Shown: piece after piece, positions 1 through 40,979 of the stretch
Layout of the letters: every line of letters starts with the position of its first letter
Position numbering within the stretch: position 1 is the stretch's first letter
Source of the DNA: Capra hircus
Taxonomy: Eukaryota; Chordata; Mammalia; Artiodactyla; Bovidae
Assembly: GCF_001704415.2 (NCBI RefSeq)
Contig: NC_030822.1
Coordinates: 47,857,345-47,921,344, forward strand
Direction: 5' to 3'
Length of the DNA: 64,000 bases
Position numbers and translations under genes: made by a program
Notes under the pieces: model-generated
Database searches by the model: none
The model's input: the letters and a program-made list of their open reading frames with translations, nothing else
What the model was told of the DNA's origin: nothing

Positions 1-82
1 CTATCAATATTTGAACTATGTACATACCACCGACTAGCTCTTCCCATTAGCAGCCTGGTTGAGTTCAGTTCTTGAATGAAGC

Positions 83-207
83 TCAGTTCAGTTCAGTCAC
101 TCAGTCATGTCCAACTCTTTGCGACCCCATTGACTGCAGCATGCCAGGCTTCCCTGTCTGTCACAAGCTCCCCAAGCTTGCTCAAACTCATGTCCATCGA
201 GTCAGAC
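83..207 (-). mobile_element. BovB LINE 3'-end fragment
   Basis: Shows the CAGTTCAGTTCAGT tail and the conserved start-of-tail block of BovB (RTE), minus orientation. Truncated near 207. A sentence of AT-rich unique sequence follows to 1116, including a MIR-like stretch near 440-500. Confidence 0.75.
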
Positions 208-1116
208 GTGAGTTTGAGCAATGAAGCTAGATACAAATTATTTGATGAATTATTGAATGAAGCTAAATTTGAATTATTTGATGGTAACACTTTCAGGTGC
301 CTTGTCTCCCCATAAGAGGAAAATATGAAGTTTTTTGAGTATGTGGAATACATCTGTATCCTATACAGGTTAGGAAGTTTTTTCTTTTAGATTATCTTAT
401 TTGATCCTCTCAATATTACTGGTATAATAAGTATTGTTGGGATCATTATTTTATAGATGAGAAAACTGAAGCTCAAAATTAAATTATTTACTCCAAGGCC
501 AGATTTCCGCTTTTAATATAGGCAGATTAGCTAGCTACAGACCAGTTCTCTCACCAAAAACAATTAGGAAAGATGGGAAAATATTTTTAAAATTTGTTTT
601 AAGTCATTGGAGAGCTATGAAAGCAGCCAGAACTTGGAGGGCCAGGATCTAAAAGCTGAGGGATTTCATTTGGCACTACTTTTCTGTTTGAAGCATTTGC
701 TAATTAGCAAGCAGTGACTTGGAGGCTAAGAAGCTGGGCCGAAAGAAAAAAAAGGAGCTGGGCTGAAAGCAGCTGCTGAGAAACTGAACAGTACTTTTAG
801 CAGTTTTATGCAATCAGGAGGAATCAGAGTAAAGGGAAGGAGAGCAGAAGTCCAGGATCCCCACGGAGAAGCCCTGGTACCTACTCAAAGCTCTCCTTTG
901 AGATTCCCTAAAAGCAGAGGTGACCTGGAAATAGACCAGCCCTCAAAGACTGAAACGTATCATCCAGCTGACTTAGTTCCTACTTGGACTGAGATGAGCA
1001 TCCCCTGCCATTATACACTGCCTGCTCAAGCAAAAGTCAATTCCTTTTGGAGGAAGATAAAGTCATCCAGAAGCTATGAAGGATTTCTGATGAGGAGATT
1101 AATGATTCTTTGCTGT

Positions 1117-1314
1117 TGTTCAGTGGCTAAGTCATTTCTGATTCTTTTGTGACCCCAAGGAGTATAGCATGGCAGGCTCCTCTGCCCATGGGGTTCTCAC
1201 TGGAGTGAGTTGCCATTTCCTTCTTCGGGGATCTTCCTGGACCAGAGATCAAACCCACGTCCCCTGCATTGGTAGGCTGATTCTTTACCACTGAGCCACC
1301 TGGGAAGCCCCAGT
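1117..1314 (-). mobile_element. Bov-tA SINE
   Basis: Minus-orientation tRNA-Glu-derived ruminant SINE. The tRNA-like head ends GAGCCACCTGGGAAGCCCC on the plus strand near 1292-1311, and the BovA-type body precedes it. 1315-2665 beyond it is AT-rich with no feature I can support. Confidence 0.85.
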
Positions 1315-2668
1315 GATTCTTTACATACGGCTAGTAAGTTTATTTTTACAGAGTCCTCTCACAATGTAATTCTTACAATAACCCAGGAAAGTACATCTAA
1401 CCCACTTAACAGATGAGAAATATGAGACTGAAACTTGTTACCAGGTTTTCCAGGTGTATTTGATTTCACTTATATCACATATTCATAGGCTTTTTAAAAA
1501 GAATAAGGATGTTACAGATTTTTGAAACTAATAAAATTGCTAATATACATTTAAATCCATTTTAACATACCTTTGACAAAAAATATATACTTATTGAAAA
1601 CATAAATTTTGTGTCCTTTCATTATCCAAATGACTAACAAACTTTCAAATCATAAATGTGTATCACATTGTAAAATAAAGACAAGACTGAAATAAGACCA
1701 CAGTGTCTTTATACATTTCCTAGAGATTAATATATGAACTCTATTATGTGTTGCTCTAGTAACTCCAGGATTTTTTTCTTTCAGTTTGGACACACTTTGG
1801 TGCGTCATTACCACTGTATAACTCCAAATGACAAAATAGGCAGATTAAGAAATGTAGGCATTCTGACAACCAGATTTTAAAGTGTTCTTCAAAAAGTCAG
1901 GAAAATACCATCTATGTCTCTGAGTAATAACTCACTGATTAAGAATTATGAACCACACTTTTTGTTCAAATCTATTCTGATATTTGAGTAAGTATTAACA
2001 TATTCCTTGAGGCTTTGAAGAGATATATTTAAAATGCATGAAAACTCTTAAGACTCTCAGGATTCCTCATTTACCAGATATCACAAATTCAGAGGTTAGA
2101 AGATCTGAAATCAATCATAAAATATTTCCATTATTCTGAAGATGTGAATTATAATTGTTGTATCTTTAACATTTACTTTAGTGTGCTTTAATCATAGTGA
2201 TTTGAGATACCATCGTTTTTAGGTTGTATGAAAATAAGCAGGCACAGTATGCATAATTTGTTGTTATTTGCTATCTATCATGGTTTGCTTCATAGATTTC
2301 CTTGCAACCAAATACTATAAACTACCTAACAAGTATTTCAAATGGTTTCAGATTAACTGACTTAGATCTAGTACTATCAAAGGTATATTTAACAGTTGAT
2401 CAGCTATTAAAATTTACAAGTAATGTAAAAATCTGAAGTAGCATAAATTACTCTTCCTAATTCTATTTCCTTGTATAACATAAAATGAAATAAATTTTAA
2501 GAGTTTTTAAATTTTCCTTTGAGGCCTAAAAAGCATTAAAATATCTAGTGATCTGTTGGGAAAAAAATGTTACATGGTATACAATTTGACTATTAATGTG
2601 AAAAAAATTAAAGACACAGTTTTTAAAGTAGCTGATTAAGAACAGAAAATTGGCTGAAAATATGACCC

Positions 2669-2872
2669 TGGCTTCCCTGGTGGCTCAGACAGTAACGAAT
2701 CTGCCTGCAATGCAGGAGACTCAGGTTCGATCCTGGGGTCGGGAAGATCCCCTGGAGAAGAGAATGGCTACCCACTCCAGTATTTTTGCCTGGAGAATCC
2801 CACAGACAGAGAAGTCTGGTGGTCTACAGTCCATGGCATCACAAAGAGTCAAACATGACTGAGCGACTGCCA
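2669..2872 (+). mobile_element. Bov-tA SINE
   Basis: Starts GGCTTCCCTGGTGGCTCAG and runs through the tRNA-like B box and BovA body to CATGACTGAGCGACTGCC. Confidence 0.88.
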
Positions 2873-2876
2873 GTTT

Positions 2877-4455
2877 CAGTTTCATTCACCATTAATAGAA
2901 ATGAGATCACTGGGAGAGGAAACTGATGGAGCACAATATTCAGGAGATTCTGAGTTCCTTTTTGGACCTATAGAGTTTAAAATTCTTGGCAGGGCTGCCA
3001 TGTTGCACAACTCCATTTCATTCTATGTAAATAGTGTGACAAGAACTTACACAACATTGGCCTAAGTTATGGGGCATTAGATGGAAATATCTAGTAGGCA
3101 GTTGGATTTAAAAGGCAAAAACTCAAGACAGGTGTTAAGAGTTAGAACTGCAAATATGGGAGACATAGGTAATAAGAATTGAAGTTATGGACATGGATGA
3201 CATCTCCATGAACAGAAAGCAGAGAGGAAAGAGGGCCAAAAGCAGAAACTTGAGGAAAGTCTTCTTTTCGCGGGTGCAGGGAGAATAGGAGCAAACTGAA
3301 GAAATAAAGCCTGTCCTGTGGACTCCAGAGTTACCCGTTAATACCAGACCTGCTCCCTGTACTACACCGCTGACACCACATAAAAGCCAGTGCTAGCTAT
3401 CTTCACTGTTTCAGTGTCAGTCCGAAAATGCTCTTCCTGACATTTCTTACACCATTTTCTTCCCCATTTCCTACCCTATACCCTCACACCTGGCCTTCCT
3501 ATTTATGGTCTCCCCTTAAAGTGCTTGGCACTGCTTTCCAACTTTAACTTGGTATGTCTCTCATCTGACTCAGTTTGAACTCTCCCTCTAACACTGTCTC
3601 CTACTAACCTGAGGACATTCTCTGGGGCTGCATGTCTGAGTTCAGGACCTTGCAAGTGGCATGCCCACCAAGTTCCCTTTGGCCTCCTGAGTAGGACAGA
3701 TCTTGTAAAACATACACAGCGCCATAGAAAGAAAAGACCATCCCCAAGGAGGATGGTCACTCGGCAGGGGCTCCCTAGTGCCTACAAAATAAAGTCACAA
3801 ATTCTTAACGATTATGTCCCAATCAGCCTTTCTAGATTTAGATACTCCTCTTTCCCTATAAGACGTTACACTTAAAATTAGACTATCTGCTCTTTACTAG
3901 GCACATTTCATATGCAAAGCTCTCTCTGCTTTTGCTCAAGCTAGCAGTGGAGAGAGTTGGTTTCCTATTAAATTGAGGCATGTGAATGTGACCAAGCTTG
4001 GCCCAAATTTGATGATAAGTTAGATGCTGTAGAAATAAGAGGATCTTAGATAACAATATGGATTAGCTCCATAATAACCATCAAGGTGTTTTAAGTGATC
4101 ATTGTACTCAAGAAGAACTGGGGAAAACAAAATCAGGCTAAGAACAGATCTATACATTGGGTCAAGCAAATTCTCTATAAAAACTGGGATGGTTGGTGAA
4201 TTGTATAGCATGTGAATTATACTTCACAAAAGCTGTTACCAAAAGAAAAAAATAAGTAGTGGCTAAAATATCTAGATGTGTACTAGGGGTATCTGGGTAC
4301 ACATTTTCAAAGAATAATGGTCCCTTAAAGAATGGGAGTAGAGACTATTGTTTGGCTGCTGTCCCTCCACAATCGGCTCTTCAAGCAAAGCCACAGTTGC
4401 CCCACAGGCCTCCGAATTGGTGTTCAGATGCTTTCGGCATTAGAACTGGTAACTG
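2877..4455 (-). other. TPH1 3'UTR and downstream sequence
   Basis: Directly follows the TPH1 stop. No AATAAA hexamer was seen on the minus strand in the first kilobase below the stop; one lies near 1338-1343. The length of the 3'UTR is unknown. 3700-3930 looks like a decayed L2-type repeat. No exon of the neighbouring gene expected downstream in human (SERGEF) is recognisable. Confidence 0.4.
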
Positions 4456-32389
<27,934 letters not shown>

Positions 32390-32829
32390 GATCAGTTTGG
32401 TGTACTTCTCTAAAAACAAAGTATGAAAATAGAAAGATCTAAAAAAGAAAGTTATGCGATGTAGGCAATGTTTGATAATACAGATATTTGAAACTCAGAC
32501 AATATTTGATAACATTAACCAAGTTTTAGTTTCTTCACCTATAAAACATGAGTGTACAGATATACTTTGCAAGGCCATAATGAGACCAAAATAAGCTAAA
32601 AGATTGCCTAGCATAGTACTTAGAATATAATAGGCATACAATACTTGTTAGTAGTTTCCTTCTCTTTTTTTTCCTAATCCAGTGCTTTTGGGGTATGACT
32701 CAAGCCCATGGGCTTCTTGCAGTCGTCCTGACTGTTGTGGTCTGAACTGAGCACTCTTCCTCTATGAGAACCTACCTCCTCTCCCCCTACAATTTTAGCA
32801 CTTTGTTAAACTGGATCTTTCTTGTTTTT

Positions 32830-33650
32830 TTAGTGTCAGATGTACAACTTAGTGATTCAGTGTTTTCATAGATTATATTCCATTTAAAATTATCATAAAA
32901 TACTGATATATTCTCTGTGCTGTATAATATATATATCCTTGTAGCTTATTTATTTTATAGGTAATAACTTTTACTGTTAATCTCCTATGCTATTTTGCCC
33001 CTTTCCTCCTCTACTCTCCCACTGGTAACCACCAGCTGTTCTCTATATCTGTAAGTCTGTTTCTGTTATTTTCATTTACTTGTTTCATATTTTAGATTTC
33101 ACATGTAAGTGATAATATACAGGATTTGTCTTTCTCTGACTTATTTCAGTAAGCATCATACCCTTGGGGTCCATCCATATTGCTGCCAATGGCAGACTTT
33201 CATTCTTTTTATGGCTAATATTCCATTGCGTGTGTATACATATTTATATATTGTTGTTGTTCAGCCACTAAATCATGTCCAGCTCTCACAAGGCTCCTCT
33301 GTCCTTCACTATCTCCCGGAGTTTACTCAAATTCATGTCCATTGAATGGGTGATGCCATCCAACTATCTCGTCCTCTGCTGCCCCCTTCTTTTGCATTCA
33401 ATCATATATATATGTCTCTGTATCTTGGCTATTATAAATAATGCTACTGTGAATATTGGGGTGCGTGTATCTTTTCAAAGTAGTGTTTTCATTTTCTTTG
33501 AGTGTAAGCCCAAGAGGAATTTCTGGATCACATAGTAGTTCTATTTTTAGTTTTTTGAGGCACTTCCATACTGTTTTCCATTGTGGCTGCACCAATTTCC
33601 ATTCCCACCAGCAAAGCAGAAGGGTTACCTTTTCTCCACATCTCACCATT
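32830..33650 (-). mobile_element. Old L1 3' fragment, interrupted by BovB tail, TPH1 intron 1
   Basis: Reverse-strand text (GEKVTLLLCWWEWKL, KIELLCDPEIPL) matches the L1 ORF2 C-terminus. Flanks at 32830-33251 and 33399-33650 belong to one element. Confidence 0.7.
33252..33398 (-). mobile_element. BovB 3'-end fragment inside old L1
   Basis: GTTGTTGTTCAGCCACTAAA start, then TCCCGGAGTTTACTCAAATT. Truncated near 33398. Confidence 0.7.
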
Positions 33651-34299
33651 TGTTAATTGTAGTTATACTGGGTCTTGAATGGCTTTCCTCAAAAGTGTCA
33701 CTCATACATGGCTTCTAAAAAGAGAGCAAACTCCTTCAGAACAGGGATAGGGCCTTTTATTTCTTTTGTAAATTCAAGAGTCTGGACAGCTCTGGACACA
33801 GGTGGACTAGATGGATAACTGCTAGCCCAGAGAATTCTGGTTCCAGGTAAGTATGTGCTTTCTCTCTGACTATGGAACCCCCTAGGCCATGAGCCCTGAA
33901 GCCATTTTAGTATTGGCCTACAAGTGCCATATGATTACAAATACAACTGTGTGTATATGTGTTGGGGAAGGTGAGAATAGTATAGCAGATAGATGTAGGG
34001 TACAGTAACTTTGTACTGGTGACTCTCAATTGAGAAATACACACTTGAGAAATAAGAGTTAGATTAGTACATGGAAACTGCATGTTGAAGATTTACGGTT
34101 ATTAGTTTTCTTTGGGTTATTAATTCTTCCTAATTGCCCAGTTTCACATCATTGTTCTAGCAGAACTGACATTTAACAACTTAAATTGACATAACCAATC
34201 TCACTGCCTTTTGCCACCTTGCATACATTGATCCAAGACTGTGGAGCAAGTATCATAGGATGGCATGGGCTTGAAGCCAGAGAGACTGTGTTCCAGTAC

Positions 34300-34590
34300 C
34301 CCGCAGTTCAAACTTCACAAACTCGTGGAAGCCTTCCCTGACCTCCCCAAGTCAACCCCTAGTGTTGATTCTCATTGCACCAGATACTTCCTACTCATAA
34401 CAACAGTCACAGGTGCAGCTGTAGCTCACCTGTATATATGGTTGTTCTGTATTTACAACTAGCCTAGGAGTTCTGTGTGGGGCAGGGATCACATATACTT
34501 TTATTCACCATTGTTAGTTCCTAGCACAGTCTCTGCACATAACAGGGACCAAACAGATGTCACAGAATGAATAAATGAATGAAAGACTGG
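34300..34590 (+). repeat. L2 3'-end repeat
   Basis: GAAGCCTTCCCTGACCTCC near 34327, then GGGCAGGGATCACATATAC, ending in GAATGAATAAATGAATGAA. Good L2 landmarks. Confidence 0.7.
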
Positions 34591-37500
34591 CGACAGACAT
34601 GGTCCCTACCCTCAGGAAACTATAAGAGTCTTATATAGAAGAATCATGTGAAGGCTAAGCACTGTAACAGAGAACACGGATGGTAGAGTGATGGCAGTGG
34701 CTAGATTAACTATCTCACTGTGTATTTAGAGGTGCTTCACTGAAGACGTGTTTGGATTCCTCTCCTAAAGAAAAAGGGGAAAGAGCTCATGAAGATGTGA
34801 AAGATGACAGATGACAGGGGAAAGACAACAGGAGGTGACCAAGTATTTCAGAGCACTGAGGGATCACGTAGGCATGGTAAGCGGGTCAGAGCCTTCAAAA
34901 GGCTCTGTGCAGTTAATGCAGAGGAGTCTGGACTTGATCTTCTATGCCCATTCAGATACCCATCTCAGGTACCCATACAATGACCAGCCCGATGAAAGGC
35001 TAAATGAGAAAAGTTAGGACAAGGTAATTTTCCATTAAGCTAAATTCTTGGCTTGGAAATGCTTTCTATAGGCTGATGCAAAATGAGGGGCTTCATGAAT
35101 TTCTGTCCTTCTGACCAGAGAACTTTGTGAGTTTTCTCTTTTGGCCATAATGCCCTTTTTAAAACCCATACTGTGTAACATTTGGGGGCACCTTATAAGA
35201 AGTAACCCTAAGAGCCCTATCTGGCTTGATAGAGGTTATAAAGTACCAAATAAAGCTCAGGAATTTCCAACTGTATGGTCATAAACAATAGTCTGCTACT
35301 AAATTTGCCAATGGAGTACAATTTTCTGTTTCAGAATCCAGTCTTTGATACCTTCGAAATTTAGTTTTAAAAAATATTTATCAGGCAGATACTAAGTTGA
35401 GGGACTTCTACATATAAGTTCAGAGAGTGTGAAGATAAAGAATTTCCCATGCCATGATAACAAGACTCCATCCATTTTTAACAACCCAAGAGGTGGGTGA
35501 TACTTGTCAAATACCTATATATATATCATGCACTAATATTGTCCCATATAATTCTTATAAAAATCTTGGTGGAGAGAGATAGGAATTATATTCATTTTAT
35601 AAATGAGAAAACTGAAGCTTAGAGAAACTAACCTGTCCATGGTAACACAGCTAGAAATGTAAGAACACATATTGAAAACTGGCCTATGAAAATGTGAATG
35701 CTAATGTGTGTATCTGCCTTCACAGAATTACCCTAAAAATGTTCAGAAACACAAAAAGTAGAGCAAAATTCCTAGGATCTAGTTGAAAGTTGATGTCTCA
35801 GATGAACTAGATATCTACCTTGGCATCTTCTCAACCACTATTTACACTGCAACAGTGTAAGGAAATATCTAATCACTGGTCTAACATTTGTCAGTGTATG
35901 ACCTTGGGCACACTACCTAACTTTTCTAATACAGCAAAGCAACCAAACAGTTAATCAGAACTCACAGCATTCAAAACTCGCTTACACATTTTAAACACAT
36001 AATGTGACTTGGTATTCTGGTGTTTTCCCCAGAGAAGAAACTAAGCTACTTCAGGTACCCAAAAATATAAAATTCAAAATTTAACAAATACTTATCAAGT
36101 CATTGACATTAAAACTGAAACTGCGTAGATATTTCTAACCGTGTCAATTTATTCTCTGCAACTAAGACAATCTCTGTGTCAAATGCTTTAAAACCAAATG
36201 GCCAGTTAAACTTAATGATAAAGTGGATTTTTTCTATGATTCAAATGATTACTAGTGGTAAAACAAATACAATTTCAATACAAGCACATTTACGTGAATG
36301 AATTACTATAGTCAGTATTATGGCAGTAAAGATGAAAAAGACGAAGACTATTTGTCTCAAAGGAATTCACAGATTTATTATGAGGGGGAGGAGGAGAGAC
36401 AGACTTTCCAGCAAGGAAAAATAGGCAGAAGAGAACAGTATACTGAGATCCGAGCTATGATATCTGAGAAGCACACCAAACCTCACCTACTTCCCCACCC
36501 TGTGACCAATATCCCATGAGATTCTAAAGGTGTTGGAGATGGTTTGTGGCCCATCCCTAAGTCTCTGAGCAGAAAAGATTTATGGATGGGAAACAAGACA
36601 TCCAAAAAGGGATTTTCAGCTTCAAAGGAATTGACCATTTCTTAAGGCAAGCTTAATTATACACAGGAAATTCTGAATTGGTGGCTCTAGAGCTAAAAAT
36701 TCAGGGATGGTCTCAGATTTGCATTCTTAGAGATGTGAAAACCTTTGGAAACAGTTCTTACATGTCTAACCATCACTCAAAGACCATGCACTGTTTTTCC
36801 TCACAGTATTGGTGACTTTGTCCTATAGTGTACAACTGCCAAAAATAAGAGAGATGTAAAATGACAAAGCAGATTTCTGTAATAAATCCAACTACAAATC
36901 CATGTAGACAAGTTATAATTTCTATGTGCATTAATTTCCTTATATGCAAAATTGGATGGAGGCTAATTAGCCCCAAGTTTGTGGCTATAAGGAGAAGCAG
37001 TATAATATATGAAACTCTTAGAACAGATGCTGACCTACACTAAGTACTCAGTAAATATTAGCTCTAACAATGGGAAGTGCATCCCACATTTTCCAGTCTT
37101 TCAAAAAAAATATTAAACATAATAAAATTGATATCCTAAAGTTCCCTGGCTAAAAACTTTTCTTTCCCTGGGAATTAAGCATTTCACAAGATAGTTATAA
37201 ATCTACTTCTTATAATAGAAAGCACATGAAAAGATTGTGTTATGACATAAAATTTAAGTATTCTTTTGTCTTAAGGTGTTTTTCAGTTTTATTTGTTTAT
37301 TTGCTATGAAACCCCTAAGTGTATTAAGTTCAAAATCTCAAGTGAATAGTTTAGCAATTCTTTTGCAAACAAACAGATGAAGACTCCAAAGTACAATTTA
37401 CTGAGTCAGTCTATATTTACTGAGTCCCCATTTTCCCTCATATTATCACCATAACATGCTGAGGTAACAGCATACTGAAACTATAAGTTATTTCCTGGTC

Positions 37501-39130
37501 TACCACTGTTTTCAGAATATAAGCAAACTTTAACAACAAGCAAGGAACAGAAAACAGGAAAGAAAAATGATGTTTTTTCCAGTCAGTGGTAACACCAGCA
37601 GAGTTCAGATCTCCTGATAGTTCATCCTTCAACAGTCCCTCAGAGCTTAGAATGCAACTCTTCATATCAAACTGTATCAAGACTTTATTTCACATTTCAA
37701 ACTGACCCTTAACCTCCTGTGGCAGGAGCCGCTGTAAGAAAGTACTAATGCTCATAGCTAATCCATCATTTTGGGCTTCATAATTCTTTCTTTTCTCCCT
37801 GGTTCTGAAATGGATCCAGTGTTGCCTAATGCATGGGGGTAGAGGAAGGTGAAGGATACATTAACTGAATATTTATGACAGGTAGGGCATTTTGTATACT
37901 GAGATTTTGAAATATTCCTATCCCTCTTGTTAAGTCAATATAAGAATGAAGTTTCGCAAAAGGGACTTCTGCTAAGAAACTAGAAGAAAAGAGTTCTCTC
38001 CACTCCCCAACTCTCACCCCAAAATCAACTTAGGAACACAGGGCTTTGATCTTTACTAAAATTTGGCCGCAGCTTGACCTGATAGAACTTATGAAGCATT
38101 TTTATTCTGTCTTTATTGTTACTCCCAAATCCCTTTTAGAACCTAAACATTTTCCCCTTGTCACTTTTTTTCTTTCCCCCTTCAGGCTACCTACCCCCTC
38201 TTACTCCTTCGGGGCAAAGCCCACCATACTAGCCTAGTAAGATAAAAGGTTATGAACTATTCAATGGGTCACACTTGTTGGGACATATGTCTCATGAAGA
38301 AGTGTATATTTTACTTTGAAAGCAACACTCTAATAGGCCAGTGCCAACTGGTACTTCCCATTTTTCTGTGAGAGGCAGTGAGCTATTCTCCTATCACCTT
38401 TCCTGACCTGAGTAAAGATACACTGGGATATAGGAACCTGCCATGTGAAATAATGAACACATACCAAGAAGGCAGTCTGAAGTCCAACATGCCCTTGGTA
38501 TAGAAGAGGTCAAGGTGTTTACACTGACTGTTTTCTCCATTTAGTTTAATCAGTAACAGTGTAACTTAAATTTCTATGATCTAGGAAGCACAGAGCATTA
38601 TTAAATTAAAGTATTTTGAAAGCATGGATGCTATTTGAAGACAGAATTAAAAGCTTCTGGAAAGACTGGTGTGAAAGAAGAGAACCCTCCATAGAACCTT
38701 GATGTTCTTTTCTGAATGGAGGAAGGGAATGAGGATGAAAGTAACGATGAAATAAAAAATAAAATATGAAAATGTGAAAAACATTATTTCAGGAAATAAA
38801 GGCACCAGCAAACAAAATGGTAATAGAAGATACATCCCTGCTTGAAGATAATCTGACAATAATACATCTCCAAATGAACTCCAGTGAACTTCATAGGTCA
38901 CAGATTATAGCTTTACAGAACAATGTATAGTTATTTTAAGCTGTGCTCACTTCTACTTTTAAACCAAATAAGTGAATTCCATCCTTCTTTGAGAATTAAT
39001 TGACAGGTGCAAACTTTCACTGGCTTCGAATGTTCAACTCTAGTCTTTTTGCCCTAAGTCAATTAGAGTAGAGCATCAGTGGGGAGTTAATTTTAAACCT
39101 CTGTAAACCAAATGGCCAGAGGCAAGATTA
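34591..39130 (-). other. TPH1 intron 1, middle portion
   Basis: Mostly unique AT-rich DNA. A MIR/MIR3-like copy lies near 35560-35670 (AAACTGAAGCTTAGAGAAAC). No promoter, coding exon or young transposon recognised in 36000-39130. Confidence 0.35.
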
Positions 39131-39414
39131 AGCTTACCTCGACTATTAACAGAATCTGAACTAGTAGGTCGGATGCCTCTTTGTTAGCTGCAACCTTGTA
39201 CTGGAGCTCTTAGTCCTGTGTTGGGGTGGAGGTGATGAGATGAGATGCTGAGAGGCTTTGCATCAGAGACACCCTTTTCTTTGGGAGTGTCTAAGGGAAG
39301 GTTCCCTCTGCAGGAGTAGAAGGAAAAAAAGAGATGTTGCAGTTTGACATAGAAGAGAAGGAAGAGTGCGTCTGTTTCTGCTAGCATAGAGGAATCGTGC
39401 ACTCTTGGGTTCAC

Positions 39415-39520
39415 CTCCACTTCAGTTTCCTCATCTGTAAAATTCAAGACATATCTACTTCACAGGGTTTGTTGGGGAGGTGAAATCAGATGACATGTAA
39501 AGAGCCTGTTTCTGGCACTC
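39415..39520 (+). repeat. MIR fragment
   Basis: TTCAGTTTCCTCATCTGTAA followed by a diverged MIR 3' half. About 0.25 kb downstream of TPH1 exon 1. Confidence 0.6.
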
Positions 39521-39738
39521 AAGAGGTCCTCAAAAATAGTATCTTTTCGCCCCAAAGAGAGTAGGCGGAAGGGAGAAGAATGAGTGAGCACAGGAGCACA
39601 ACTTCGACTTCCCAGACCCAGCTCCCCACAAGCATTTACCTCCCGGAGGATGATCCTGCCTCTCCCCGAGCCAGCCCAACGCCCCCAAATCCTTGACGGT
39701 GGTCCCTGATCCCAACGAGAAGGCACCAATCCACTCAC

Positions 39739-39770
39739 CTCGAAGGCAGCTTAGCTGTGAGCTAGGTCCG
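39739..39770 (-). other. TPH1: TPH1 exon 1, non-coding (5'UTR); upper end approximate
   Basis: A GTGAGT donor lies directly below 39739 on the minus strand. A TATA box 25-30 bp upstream predicts transcription start near 39768-39773. The exon would be about 30 nt with no ATG, joining to exon 2 across a 7.3-kb intron. The start site is inferred from the TATA distance and is not proven. Confidence 0.7.
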
Positions 39771-39786
39771 CGCGCAGCCTCGCGCT

Positions 39787-39809
39787 GCCCGCCTCTTATA
39801 GAGGCGGGC
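39787..39809 (-). promoter_or_regulatory. TPH1: TPH1 core promoter: TATA box within a GC-rich palindrome
   Basis: Read on the minus strand the centre is TCTATAAGAG (TATA at 39795-39801). It is flanked by mirror-image GC boxes: 10-bp arms 39787-39796 and 39800-39809 are perfect reverse complements around 3 bp. The surrounding 39550-39960 is GC- and CpG-rich. Confidence 0.8.
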
Positions 39810-39820
39810 GTCAGAGCCGA

Positions 39821-39856
39821 CCAATGGGAGCCCGAGACGGCCGTGCAGTGACCAAT
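39821..39856 (-). promoter_or_regulatory. Two inverted CCAAT boxes upstream of TPH1
   Basis: CCAAT occurs on the plus strand at 39821-39825 and 39852-39856, so both read ATTGG in gene orientation, about 50 and 85 bp upstream of the predicted start. An inverted CCAAT box bound by NF-Y is an established element of the human TPH1 promoter. A GC box (CGGGCGGGGG) follows near 39876-39885. Confidence 0.65.
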
Positions 39857-39982
39857 GAGGAAAGGGTTCGCCTGCCGGGCGGGGGTTGACGGGGCACCCA
39901 AGGAGCTGACCTCCTCTGGGTGCTGACTGTCCCTGCCAGCCTGCGCGGAGACTGGCACGCCCTTAGCCTTTTAACTAAACTA

Positions 39983-40122
39983 ATGTGAAGTGAAGTGAAG
40001 TGGCTCAGTCGTGTCCGACTCTTTGCGACCCCGTGGACTGTAGCCCACCAGGCTCCTCCGTCCATGGGATTCTCCAGGCAAGAATACTGGAGTGGGTTGC
40101 TATTTCCTTCTCCAGGGGCCAT
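39983..40122 (-). mobile_element. Bov-tA SINE fragment upstream of the TPH1 promoter
   Basis: GTGAAGTGAAGTGAAGTGGC start, BovA-type body to CTTCTCCAGGGG. Lacks the tRNA-like head. Its near end is about 180 bp upstream of the TATA box. Confidence 0.85.
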
Positions 40123-40554
40123 CCTTAACTACAGAAGTCCGACCAATATTAAGCAATCGAGTTGGAAATTCCCTCCAAATCAAGATAACATCCGTTATTG
40201 ACATCGTAGGCTTGCACTGCTTTTCCTGCTTGGCGACAGAAGCAGGAATCCGTCGCCTCACCCCTACCCCACCTCCCAGAATATGTGCTCTTAGGTTAAT
40301 AGTCCAACCCAGCCTCATCGTTCTCTTGGTGCCTTCCCTTGTTCCTTAAAACAAGGCAATTGACCTTTTAAGAAGTGCTCAGTACCTTTCCAACTTAAGA
40401 AACTTTAAAGCTGCAAACAGATGAGCACGCTATATTAGCAGAAAATCGTACGTGAACAACGTGGCACTAAGGTCAAAAATTTGGACTAAAGTACTTGTTG
40501 ACTGAGCACTCAGTCCATAAGATCCTGTCCCAAAAGGCTATATATGTGCTTCAA

Positions 40555-40930
40555 TTTTTTTAAAGTCAAGTTTGTTGATGTATAATTTACTCCCAGTAAA
40601 ATTCACCCTTTTGAGAAGTACATTTCTGAGTTCTGACAGATATAGTTGTGTAGCCACCAAACGAACAGAATATAGAACGTTTTACTCACCTCAAAAAAGC
40701 TCCCATTTCAACTCTCTCCCCCTACATCCAACCCTTGACAACCGCTGATATAATTTATGTCAATCTAGTTTTTCCTTTTCTGGAATGTCATACAAATGGA
40801 ATTATACTGGCATGTGTTTTTTGGCTCCTGGCACTTAACATGATGTTTTTGAATATCATCCATTTTGTTGCCTGTCTATCAGTAATTTGTTCCTTTTCAT
40901 TGTTGAATATGGATATATTTTTAAAATGCA
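40555..40930 (-). mobile_element. Old L1M-type fragment
   Basis: GGAATGTCATACAAATGGAA and GTGTAGCCACCAAACGAACA are typical of old L1 3' sequence in reverse. Confidence 0.6.
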
Positions 40931-40979
40931 GGACACCTACTGCTTTCAAGTGCACTCTTCCTTTTATCTGCCTAATAAT

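Noticed and set aside
808..1152. 114-codon plus-strand ORF
   Set aside because: No family resemblance, and its end overlaps a SINE. No splice or promoter context supports a gene.
1..4455. Possible SERGEF exons downstream of TPH1
   Set aside because: Expected from human gene order, but no SERGEF-like coding text was seen; it probably lies beyond the window.
39530..39958. 142-codon minus-strand ORF over the TPH1 promoter
   Set aside because: Chance ORF in GC-rich DNA spanning the TATA box and exon 1 donor.
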